This document shows positions 1 to 12,638 of a stretch of DNA of 22,717 nt, piece by piece. The number at the start of each line of letters is the position of its first letter. Within the stretch, counting starts at the first letter, position 1. The notes beneath the pieces are model-generated. The model made no database searches. It was not told where the DNA came from and saw only the letters and a list, made by a program, of their open reading frames with translations. The position numbers and the translations under genes are program-made. This stretch comes from Apostichopus californicus (taxonomy: Eukaryota > Echinodermata > Holothuroidea > Aspidochirotida > Stichopodidae). The stretch covers positions 1 through 22,717 of the forward strand of contig JAIPMN010008914.1 of assembly GCA_020650975.1 (NCBI GenBank). The letters run 5' to 3'.

Positions 1-2240
1 ATATTTCAGACTCTAGAATATTTAATACACTAGTGAAAGCAACAAATTTTCACATGTTTTCATTTCCCAAGCTTGTGTTTTGGATTGGTTTCTTTCTGCA
101 GACTGTATCTGCACATAATGCTTCAAACATTTCAGAGACTTCTTTCTTTCTTAAAAAGGATAAAATTACTAATTAGGCAAGACAATTTATGTTGTTGTAG
201 ATGGGTTAAAAAGCTTTAAACATACATTCTTTTCTATTTTCATATATTTAGAGATGTGTATGTTTTGCTTTATATAACTTCCTACAACATTTTTGTTTGA
301 TAAGCCACTTGCAAGTGAAAAAATTATGATGAAACAAAAAAAGTAGAAAAATAAAAAGTTGACAATAAAACTTAATGAGTTCCATAAAGGCAGTATAAAC
401 TTGTTTTCTATTAAACATAAAATGCTATATACCACATACTCTAGCAATTAAACCAACAGGTTTCCTGGTCACTATTCCTCTGTGTATCATCTAGTTGCAT
501 TACTTCGTTATAAATTTGATATAAACCATCAGAAGATCTTGTCTTTTGTCAGGAGTGATACAATAAGGACCCCACACGAGTTACATATCCTTGGTCTATT
601 ACATCTTTCAGCATTATTTCCTCAGTTGCAATGATTGTTGAGTTATGTTTCCATAGTTACACACATTATTTATATTTGAGAAACTTCCCTCCAAAATGAG
701 CAACATATTTGTCTGCAATAACATCACAAGTTTGAACTTGTCTCTCCCCATACTTAGAGCTTTCCATCAAAACAGTTTGTAATTAATATTTCTTTAATTT
801 AGTTAACGTTTGGTCAATTTTCTTTGGTTTATCACATCTTTGTCAGATATCCGTCTGTTGCAGCGCTGCAACTATACCAGTTCTTTTATTCGGATAATAC
901 CGTGCTACCTAGAACACACACATTGCCGGTTACATTTCCAAAGATGTCCACAGTTAAAAAATCAATTTTCAAAAATGTCCACAGTGCAAACATTTAGCAT
1001 GAATAGACGTTATTGGTTATCAAATCCAGAGCGTGAAATGGTCCCTACAATCTGATGAATTTATTACAGATCCAGTTTAGATACATCGACTTTCAGTCTC
1101 TGGTAAATAAACTTTGGCCCATTCAGTATTCAGTCTCTTGGCAACGTCCCTTGAAAATAAAATATCTATCCTGAAATCAGTTGCCTTTAACGAGAAAGCT
1201 GCTACTCGCAGTCGGATAAATAGCTTCTGTCAATTAATTCATTGTACATATATACCAATTTTACATACATTATATTTATTTGTGTGTTTGCAAAGTTTTG
1301 GACGATATTAAATTTGCAGAATTCTTGCATATGATATGAGATTACAAATGCTAGCTTGACTACATCTTTAACTTAAACTTTTCTCTTGTAATATACTTAG
1401 AAGCTGAACTTTCTGCTGTCACCCACTTAAACCTGCTGTAAAAGATGCTGTCCAAAGTTCTTTAAAAGACGGTCTTTCTTTTTGCGACACTGAAGCATAA
1501 ATACAGATCCACAAAATCTGAATTCTTCAAAAGAACTGTTTCTTCTCAATTTCTCACTTATACTTATTACTGCCAATTTGGTATATAATTAATTAGATCA
1601 TTAAACTGAGAATTTCATCAAAGTATTTGAAAGACATAACAGAGGATTAATAACATTTTAACTACATACTAGACTTAAGTCATATAGATTCAAAAACATC
1701 CTCTCTACAAGTACAAACAACTGCTAATGACAAACACACTACATAGTACACAAAATAAGTATCTAATACAAAGATTCAACAATAAGTTATTACAGATCAC
1801 TGGCCGGTGACTTTGATTAATTAGACCCTTCTACGACACCCACCTGATACATAATTTTCCTTAAATTCTTAACCAAAGTTTCTCATTATGAAAAAATTCC
1901 CAACTTCCTCACCCCTGTTCACCACAATTCTGCATCTGTACCTAAGTCAATAACACCTTAAGAGCCCATTACTATGAAACGTAATGGCAAGCTGTTAATG
2001 CTGTCCTATTCTTTCACCATTAGAGATTCTATTCTTTCTCTGAGAAATCTTCATAGTTGCAAAACATTTCTGTGATTTCAAGGCCTTTTCTTATATCCTC
2101 TTTTAATAACATGCTACACTAAAACACAACACCAATACAAACCACACTTATGTTACCTTGTATTCGTGTCTCCTGAGAATAAATGAAAAAAATTTACACT
2201 TCAAAGAACAGCTACCTTTCTCGTCAAGATTCGTCAGTAC
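1..2240 (-). other. GPD2 3' UTR and downstream flank
   Basis: No conserved coding sequence on either strand; the open frames here are short and low-complexity. On the GPD2 strand, possible polyadenylation hexamers are ATTAAA at 2107-2102 and AATAAA at 1280-1275, 1065-1060 and 890-885. I cannot tell which is used, so the end of the transcript is not set. The rest is plain AT-rich sequence. Confidence 0.5.
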
Positions 2241-2354
2241 CTAGACACCGCCCCCACTGCGATCTGTCGGGATATGCCTCTTCTGTTCCCACCTACTGAG
2301 GGCGCTCTCCAATCGTACATTGGCTATGGCACCAGTTTTGATAGCGCTCATAAG
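2241..2354 (-). CDS. GPD2: GPD2 final coding exon (residues 686-722 and stop)
   Basis: Follows CACTAG. Starts [10 protein letters not shown], directly continuing the second EF-hand helix, and ends DRSGGGV then TAG. It is four residues shorter than the human tail, but both ends align. Confidence 0.93.
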   Translation of the reverse strand, partial: LMSAIKTGAIANVRLESALSRWEQKRHIPTDRSGGGV

Positions 2355-5300
2355 CTAGTGACGGGAAAAAACAATGGGAGACATTAAACGAGGAACAAAC
2401 AAGAAGTGAAATGTTGTAGAATATGGACCATTTAAACACAACAGATTTCTTTTCAATAAATATCTCAAATTGTCATAAAATAACTTCTCTGAGTGAGCAC
2501 CTACTTTTGTGTTCTAGTTAGAGAAGCTTGGTGTTCATGCGGTGTTTAAGTTTGGTGTTTTAGTTAGGGCAGCTTGGTGTATATGAGGTGTTTCAGTTTG
2601 GAGATGGGTGTTAATCTGTTGAGTTCTTTCCGAGTGGGAATCAATGTTTGATTCAGAATTACCAAAGACTTGATCAGATTTCTACACTTTTCATAAGGTT
2701 CTTCTTACAATCAACAACATTTCTTTTTTTTCATGTTAGATCTAACATATCACTCTTCAATACTGTCTTGCCTGATTTTGTCAGTTGACAGAAATACAGA
2801 CATGAAAATGTGCTTTACAAAGCCTTATCTTGTCCTTGAGACTTTCTGAAATGTATAGAGTGAAAACTGGTGTGACCATATTCGACATCTCTTTTTTGGC
2901 TTCGGACAAACTCCCCCTCCCATCTGGCAGTTATACCCCAGAATCGGAGATGAACGGCTATAGCACACAAAACCAGATAACCTAAGCCTGCTGGTTTGAA
3001 TCTTATTAATACCTCAAATTTCTTTTGCAAATTTAAAAAATTGTCAAAGTGGGATTGATATCTACCTGCAGAAACTCATCTTCTTCTAATTTGCCATTTT
3101 TATTGGCATCTACTTCATTCAGCATGCTCCTCAGGGCATCCTCATCCACAGTTTCACCAGCAGCCTGTCATGAGAATGAAAATTATAGGAGTGTTAGCTC
3201 AGTGGTTAACGCCGGTGCCTTTCAACCATAAGGTCCCGAGTTCGAGTCACTCCAAGATTAATGTATGTCGTCCAGTTACAGAGTTGTTGACAATTGACAA
3301 CTCATCCTCATGGACGTTAAATATGAATCCAAGAGACTGACTTCGGTCACTTTGCGGCTTTGATAAGCCAATGATGGCTTCTTCGCGTGTTCCTGCTTGC
3401 AGGAGGATCTAAAATACATACATACCTACAAAACAAGTATGTAGTTATGACCATTACACAGCTAAAACCGAGTTGGTTTAGAGTAAGTTTAGATAAGGCA
3501 GTCGACATGAGTTTATATCAAGAATGAAGCATTCATGTTGTAATTTGCACAAGATTTATAGACACAAGTAACTTGTGCACCCATCTGCATGGAACTACAA
3601 CCCCAACCTCTATCATTCTCTCGTCAGAAAGATGAAATGCTCTGATCTTCAACAGCAGTTAAAAAAGTCAATACCGTATCCAAAACAACTCTTTTATGCA
3701 ACATAGTCAAGGCTTTGCCATTCTTTGAAAGTGCAGCAGACCCATTCTGACATTTGATGTCTGCTTATTCTGTGTAACACAAGATAAAATTAGTCATTTT
3801 ATTCGTGTGAGAGAGACCCGACATTAAAGATGCAGCCAGCTCCTTTAACCAGCATCATAACAGAGGTCGAAAAACTTGTCAAGTTCTCTACACAAGTAAA
3901 AACAGGCAAGCTTCAGCACCTCATCCTCAAAAACAGATTTTTTTTTACCTCCAAGAATTGTCTCAAGTCATTGGGGGTTATGAAACCCTTTCCATGACTG
4001 TCCAGAGTCCTGAATCTCTTCTTGTATTTCTCCGCCTCTCCCTCTGTGAAGTTGATCGGAATCTTCATCAACGATGCGCGACAATTGAATCCCATCTCAC
4101 GGTTCAGAAACTGTCTGGCTAGAGCAACCTCCTCCTACAAAGGTGAAAATATTTCCTTGTTTCATTTAATTTTAACAGAAATTGAACGAACTTGCTGGTG
4201 AGAATAAAGTGATAAACCACTGGCAATTGATTGCAGTAGTCAGATATATCAGACAAAAGACTTTACAGAGTTGTCTTAAAAAATGTCCGATTTCAGATTT
4301 GGGTACTATTCTTACCTCTATACTTCCAAACTAAACGTTCTATTAAATTCACTATGGATAACATCGGTTATGAGGAACCACACACTGCACTCACATGAAA
4401 TTTAGTAACAACTAAACTTCCCATTCCAATGTGATAATCACACCATTTGACAATTTGATGAAGTCAACACAGCAGAAATTGTCCAACTTCTATATTTACA
4501 TTGGTTCAGACGTTTGCAACAGTGAACCTTACTTCTGCATTTCAGATTTGTAGAAAACATATCAATAATTGTTCACAAGATCGTGCAGAATTTCCTGTAG
4601 TATAAGTAAAATGAACGGTTAAAAGGTTTCTAAGTTTGAGTACATATGTGTAATCTGGTACAAGTATCTGCACTAGATTTCCTCAATGTCCCGAGGACAA
4701 GTAAGAGAGAGAGAGAGAGAGATTACAAAGTACAGGTAACTATGTGAGAATACAAGTATAGACTCACTACAAGTGTGCTGCCCTCAGTTATTAATACCAT
4801 TGGTCAGGCTTCAATTGACTAGAGGCTGAGTGTGCTTGCTGGTTTCAACTCAGCAACAACTGACAAGACACTAACTTGCACACAGAGGTTATCTGTATCC
4901 TAGAGCAATGAACCTCCAGTGATACATTTGGGAAGCAAATAACAGCTACGAAACAGAACGCTGAGAATAGTCATGACACTGGACATTAAACAGGTTAACT
5001 ATTAGGCATCAACTGTATTAATGTGATTGGATATGACGACATAAACCAGCATCATTTGAGTACAAATTATCTGCCTGACATAAATAGCTTAAAAAACAGA
5101 AAATTATATCTTGTCACCTCTTTCTTTGCTTTGCTCCAATTCAGTTCTTGTCCCATTATATCAGAGATTCTGTGAAGTGCTTCCTCGGTCGCTTGAACAT
5201 TGAGGAATGCCAATCGGGTTCTGCGGGCGATGACATCGATAACTGTCTGTGCATACTCCTTCCTGACTGCGTAAACTACCTATCGCCAAGATCAAGTAAA

Positions 5301-8300
5301 ATGGATGCTTACAAACTCCACTTTTATACCCCTTAAAAATAAATAAGAGGTAAGATCCAATATGGATGACATATAGTCAGTTTGCAAAGGTCTACAGCAG
5401 GGGTTCCCTAACTGGGGTGTATGAATCCCCAGGGGTGCGAGAGTCCATCCCAGGGGGTTCGTGAGACGTTTCTGAAAGTCAAAACTAGAGTACTTTTTGT
5501 TGAACTAAAATCTGATATATCATATTATTTAGTAATGTACAAAAGTCGTACCTATCTACAAACTCAACAATATAACACTATGAAGTTGATCTTTAACGAA
5601 GCACTGTTATGCGTATTATAGTATAATAATGACTCAGATTGTGTCTCGAAAAGATGGGGGTTCGTGGACAACTTTGACATCCACAGGGGGTTTGTGGGGG
5701 GGGGATAAAGTTAGGGAAACCCTGGTCTACAGGAACTACAGGAACAGAATGTCTACAGGAAAAGAATGTCTACAGGAACAGGAAGGTTACAGGAACTGGA
5801 AATGTAGACAAGATTTATATCTGGCCTCTGAACTTCCTGCTACCCAACCTGATATGAAGTACACTAGCGCAACGTGCCACAAACTTTTAGACCCACAAAC
5901 CAGGACCTTCAATGAGGGAGGACTGAGCCATGACCCACTTGACAACCATCCCTTACAACAAATGATCAGAAATGTAAAAATAACTAGCTTGTTACTATGG
6001 ACTAGATGTTATACATAGCTAAAAGAACAGAAATTTTCTGTCGTCTGGATATATGGTGCAATTTCACCAGCTTTTTTTCGCGAGCCAATTTATCACCACC
6101 ATAGCGTTATGGCTGTCATGCTACGACTTCTGGCTTGTCAACTACTGGCAGAAATGATATGGAAAATATCTTGCTTACCCATGAGGCTAGATAATTTCTC
6201 CTTGAGAAAGTGATGAAATAAAGAAGACTGTTCATAAGACAGGACGGAGACTTGCAATGTGTTTTGCGACAAATAATTACACGAGACCAAAAACGTTACC
6301 TCTGCTTCGATGTAGGGAAAGTCTTGTGCTAGTCGTTTTCCGACTACCGGCCATCGTTTCCCAGTCAGCATGGCCATCTTGGCAACTTCAAACGCTTTGT
6401 CACCGTAAGTGTTGGAGAGATGTTGTGCTACCTAAAAAGGCATCAAAATGTAAAAGAAAAGACCTTGCAAACTGTGTAGTAATATAGAAAACGCTGAGAT
6501 ATGAATATCATCCATTACCAACCATAAATTTAGGGCAATTTAAAACTTAGGAACAGCTTCTGCAAAGTTACAACAATTATAATAAATACATAGGCCTTGG
6601 AGTAACCTGCGACACCAAACAAGCTTAAATATATTTCAGAGATTTGATTGACCTAATAAATGGTCATTTCTGCTGTGACATGACCACAGCTAATAACAAT
6701 CCTTGAATATTTTCCACCTGGTTGTGAAAAATTCTTTTATCAAACATGTTCAAGCAGATCATCATGTCTCTATAAATATACATAAATCTTTTCAATATAA
6801 ATAAATAATAAATAGTTATTCTTCACCTCCCCCCCCCACTCCACTCCCTTCCAAAAAGCACTTTGTCAAACATTAGCAATATCAATATGACAACTCTGTA
6901 GAAAATTATGTGTATTTAATTTATTAATCCTTAACCCATACAAATCTTTAAAATTTCATTTTTATTTATACAAACCTCATTTTCTAACCCAAAATCTTGC
7001 ACCAGTCGTATGAAGCTAGCCGGAGTCCAGCCATGACCGCCCTCTAATAAGAGGCCATCCGTAAGAGAATCATTCCGAGGTTCCAACCCACAGGTCTCCA
7101 CTGCAGCATCCATTGTATCCTTGGCCATACTTCTGTAGGTTGTCCACTTACCACCTAATGAAAAAAAAAATGGCAATCAAATCTATGGATTCATTGTATT
7201 TAATGAAGCTCATTTGCATTTGTTTGTATTATGCTCACAATTGACCTTTCTAGACACCCTCATAGACGAGTGTCTCACCGAGCCCATATTTAACGCCAAA
7301 TTGCAAACTTTGAAAACATTTCGTTCTGTTGCAAGTTTTTTTCTCACCTGCGATCGTGACCAGTTTATTTTGAGATATATCTATGATGTGGTTCCTGGCT
7401 ACTGACTGGGTGTCTGTGGCTTTAGGGTTGATCACCAATGGTCTTATTCCACTCCAGGCAGCGAGCACGTCACCTCTACGAACTGGATCAGTCAAAAAAG
7501 AAAGGACCATCAATAAACATCATATTTAAAGAATATAATACATGCATTTGCTTTTAAAACGACTAAAGAGATATTGTTATCGCTAAATCTGATTTAGAAG
7601 GTGAAGGATGAAACAACAGCCACCAAACGAAGCTGCTTCACAAATCTGCCACGAAATCACTTTTTAAGCTTCAAATTTTAAGACGTACCTTGCTTATATT
7701 CCTTTTGTTTCATGCCTGATCCTACATCCACAATGTATGTGCAAAAACATACATAATTTGAATATGAAAAGTTTAAATGAAAATCATTAAACAAACAATA
7801 TAAGACACTGTGTCAAAAAGAAAGCTGCAGCTGCTGCAAAACCTGCATGATATGACCAATTAAAATCTTTATTTAAACATCCGAAATGTAATGAGTGATG
7901 GAAAGTTCCGTCCAAAGATCATCTGAATCCATTCAATAGTTGCATCATTTACACGCTATGAGCAGAAAAACCGACTGATAGACACCAGTCATATCAATCA
8001 CTGACCAACCTTCACTAAATATCATCAAATATTAAAAAACATACCCATGATATCTTTACTGAGATAATCTTTAATCTCCTTCAGGATAAACTGGATGTCC
8101 TTCTCAGTGGGGGTGGGGAAGTCTGTCAGATCACAGGGGCTATCAGTGGTTCCTGCAATGGTCAGATTCTGCCATGGGAGGAAGAAGATGACCCTCCCAT
8201 CACTAGTAGAGGGGTCAAGTAACCCCATAGATGAAGGACTGAGGATAGAAATGTACATATACACCATTGCATTAAAATGTGATAACAAAGTTTGCTTAAG

Positions 8301-11300
8301 GTACTGCTTCCAATCCAGAGAAACTTAAGTATGTAATGAAGTTTGAAATCAAGATTACCGTGACTGGAATTCACTTTCTGTACAGATTCAATATCTTTTC
8401 AGTGTGTCCAAGGTCTACGAAAGTGAAAACTGGGCTCAACTGGCATTAACTTTTGTATAATTTGACTTACTTTGATGCACAGAACTAAACTGTTGCATAT
8501 ATCACTTATTTTTGCTGCATATTCTTTATTGTAGCTGAGAGTAATTAAGGAATGGGGGTAGCTAAGTGTTAAACCATGGCTCCTTTCTTAATATTTCTCA
8601 GAAAAAAAGTCTGGACAAGGCAGATGGAGTCGGGGGGGGGGGAGGGAGGGGGTGGAGGGCAGGGGGTGATAATGATTGTGTGTGCAAGTCACACATATGC
8701 AAAGGAATGAGTTCAGACAGTTCTATGAATAAACAGGTTGGGGTGTGCAGGGCAGGAGGGGGGAGTGTGGAGGGTCTTACACCCTCTCTCTATCTTAAAT
8801 CTTTCGATGTCTATGCTTATAGCAGTTCTACGGTTATTACCTGTAGTACTCTGGTAAGACAATATGCACCCCGGCACTGGGCAAGCAGATCTTCTTGACA
8901 TCAGGGTCAGCCATTTGACGAATACGGTCTGTGTAAGGACCTGTAGCATTCACTACACACTTGGCAATGACATTGTATTCTTTACCTGGTAAAGATAACA
9001 GAAAAGTAGTAAACTTGAATGAATTCCAACTGGTGTTGGTGAATAATTATGTCCCATATATGAAAGGCTAAATGTTGAACTTTGTTTTAAGATATTCAGG
9101 GATACTATCTGAGTTTGAGCTGACTAAATTCATTGAGTGCTGCAGCTAGGATAAAATAGATGAGGTTAATTTACAGTTGCAGTGACCAGGGATGTGCCCA
9201 CTCTGGGCGGCACTGGGCGGCCCCGCCCAGCACTAAAAATTACTGTCCAGCACTGTCTTAAAAATCCTGAATCCCGCCCAGCACTCTTTTCATCTAAACT
9301 CCCGACATTCCTAACAATATATTCAACATAAATTTGGCCTAGTCTATGCCAAAATTATACAGACTAATAATGCATCAGTTACGCATGCGAGAAACATTAC
9401 TTACGGCTCTCAATCGGTCCCTTGTAAAATCTCTTTGAAACAAACTAATAACTTTTACCAGGTACGCATTGTATTTCCCCCCTTCCCCCAGGACGGAGAT
9501 CAGTATACCCGGCACTCATGAAATCCTGGGCACATCCCTGAGTGACTATATTGCTTTATAGAAGCAGTGACTTTAATTATTAAAATTACATAATCAAGTT
9601 CCCAGTAGGTTCCCTCAAGTAGTTAATGTCATGTGTTGTTCATGTTATGCGTAATGTGGAGAAGATTATGAGACAAACAGCTACCTTACATCGCATTTTG
9701 AACCAAAGGAGTCTTTCTTTAAGAGAGCCTGAGAGCCTTCTTCTACAACAGGTGATCGTGTAGTGTCGATATTGTCTTTCAATCAATCAATCAATCAATT
9801 GTTCATCCATCAAGGAATTTATATTGTTTCTATTATCAAATATTCTAAAAATGTCCAGTGGTGCTTAGAGCCAAGAAAATACTCTTGAGGAGGAATAAGT
9901 CTTACATTTCCATTGAAACGTGATGACATTAGGAGTCTCTTAATGTTTTGATGTTAGTCGGAAGAATATTTCAAAGATCAGAAGCTGCTATGCAAAATAA
10001 TCAAATACAAGGTTAAGCTGCTACATAAAGCTTTGTCACATACCTGACACTCTGTCGAGAAGCACCGCCCCTCTAATTTCCTCCTCTCCCTCCTCGTTCT
10101 TCATCTTGATGAGACGGAGCACCTCCATGTGGTTGGCGATGGTTGCCCCCATCCTAGCGGCTGTCAGGGCTATTGCAATGTTCATTCTGGCATCATTATG
10201 TTGTCCTGTTAAAAATTATCATTTTTCAGTTATCTCTTGTGAATTTTATATAATCAAGCAAAGCTTGTTGGATCTATCAAAATGCGCATTTAATTTAGGT
10301 CAGATGCACTTGATCAGGATCAAACATTGGAATAGTTTTTTCTCTCTTTTTTCTGTTTGTTTTCACAAGTCATTTTGCTAATAGAATAACACAGAGTGTG
10401 TTGTCATCATAAACTAGAAGGAAATTTATTTTCCAGAAATCTCTAGGATCAGAAGACGATACAGTTTCTTTGATATTGTTGTTGACATCCATTTGATCTC
10501 TTAGCTACCTTCATGAACCACTGAAATTATTTATAGTCAGTGATTCAACAATTATGAAAAATATTTTCTTTAAATATGTTCCAAAAAAGGAAAAGAAAAA
10601 AAGCTCTGAATACAGGTTTAACTCAGATGCCCATCCAAGGTCTGTCACTGAAAACACTGACCATGTGAACACACATGTGACCAGTGAACACATTGACCAT
10701 GTGAACACACATGTGACCAGTGAACACACTGATCATGTGAACACACATGTAACCAGTGAACACATTGACCATGTGATTCAGAAAACTTACCATCATAATA
10801 AACAATGGCGCCACATAATTTGTTCTTCTTCAACATGGGGAACTGCTCCAAAGCTCTGGACTTTGATAAAAAGTAACTGGATCGCAAATTCTGAGTCCCA
10901 GCTACAAAGTCGTACATCTTAATGCCTGCCCAGTAATACGGGACCTGCCATAATCTGAAAAGTGCGAAGTTAGAAGTCGATAAACAATAATTCCTTCTGT
11001 GAGTCTGTCATGGTGTAGCTCTACATACCTCCTAAGAGTAATCTCCTTATCAAGATATGTACATTAACATGAGTGGCCAATTCCCCCCCCCCCCCCCCCG
11101 CATGGTGTCCATAAAGTTCTGTTAGACTTAAACGTAATAAAAATATTATAATATAATGCTATGTATTTTTTTTCTGTCTCTGAATCAGTGGTCATTTGTT
11201 TCTGTTTATTTTTAGGACAAATTAGCCAAACTGTATTGATGAGGATACATGACATAAATATAAGACGCGATGAAAGACTTATTTTACGAGGTTACTCCTT

Positions 11301-12590
11301 CACGAGGTGTTTAATTCTCTACCCCAGGGTTTACCATAAATAAGATGTTTCCCACAGTTACACTAACATTTGTATTGATGGTAGAAACAGCCAAAGAATT
11401 TAAACTCACTGCATTCAAAAAGGAATCTTCAAGCTGGAAAATAAATATCTACTTCTGAGAAATGTTTACATTTTTTAATAGACTGTATATTTCCACTTTA
11501 CCATGTTGATTTCCAATTCTGCAGTCTTCTCCTATCAACCTCCCCCCCCCAACCCCCCTCCCTGCACATTCCTTTCTAATCTACTATGTCTATGAAAGCT
11601 AACTATACGTACTTGTACACAGGCAACATGATAGGCAGGGGGTAAGAAAGGTGTGGTGCTATCTCCAGTAAGTTAGCTCGCTCGTGGAGAGCTTCCCTCA
11701 CAAGTTTGTACTGTAAATGAACCAAACACAGAAATAAGGATAATTTAATGATCTCACACACACACAAAGAAAACTATACACAAAACCAATTTTCACCTGG
11801 TCTGTCAACACAACACCCAACCTTACTCTCAACAATGAAGAAATCAGTGTTCAGTATTAAGAACATTAAACACTGAGCAGCTAAATAAATATTATTAAAT
11901 AATTTCATATGAAGACGTCCCAGCCAAAAATAAGAAGGTAAGCTGTACAGTACAATGTATTTATCAGGCATGTATGGGGCACTAAAAGTATCAAATCTGA
12001 TATGAAAAGCTTTAAATCAAATGAAAGGTGTTTAATGCACATACTGTATTAAAAATCTGTGTTACCCTGTCCTTGTTACCCCATCCTAGTACCAAAATAG
12101 GGGCCAATTTGGTAATTAAACCATCAAGGAAAATTATTACTGCCCTTAAAATACCTGTTAGATCACAGAAGGTTGCAAAAGCTGACTAACATGACCTCCA
12201 AGGTCAGAGTTCAAAAAGTTGTCTATTAAAGGTCAATAAGAGTGTAACACGTGCTTCAAGGATTTTCATACCTGGTCGTAGTCAAAGCCCATTATTGCCT
12301 TTTGCAGGTACCGCACACCTCCATGTACAAGTTTGGTGCTACGGCTGCTTGTGCCGCTGGAAAAGTCGTACTTCTCAACCAAGGCTGTCTTCAATCCTAA
12401 AAATGATAAGTACAGAGAAGAAGTATGAATAAGATAAATTAATCATGTTACAAAGATAAATTGGAGAAGAAAGCGAAGTAACATAAGAAGAAGAATTTGG
12501 ACAACAAGTTTTTTTGTTGGTACCTGATATTGTTTTTAAGGATTGGACAATGAAATTGCTACATTTGAAATCCTTCAAAGTGTTTTTCTG

Positions 12591-12638
<48 letters not shown>

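Noticed and set aside
187..1311. Small open frames in the first 1.3 kb
   Set aside because: Low-complexity AT-rich frames without motifs, in the presumed GPD2 3' flank.
3188..3253. Functional tRNA gene
   Set aside because: A and B boxes are present, but the anticodon stem is poor, the head is short, and a SINE body with an ATAC tail follows.
5629..6018. 129-codon plus-strand open frame
   Set aside because: Built from the right half of the hAT MITE and the adjacent tandem repeat.
10659..10775. CRISPR-like array
   Set aside because: Units are directly adjacent without unique spacers, and the DNA is eukaryotic; it is a minisatellite.
10554..10922. 122-codon plus-strand open frame with [10 protein letters not shown] repeats
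   Set aside because: Product of a minisatellite whose 36-bp period keeps frames open; it also overlaps GPD2 exon 5 antisense.
12597..12635. Poly(A) tail of a retrotransposed element
   Set aside because: No element body or flanking duplication could be seen beside the run.
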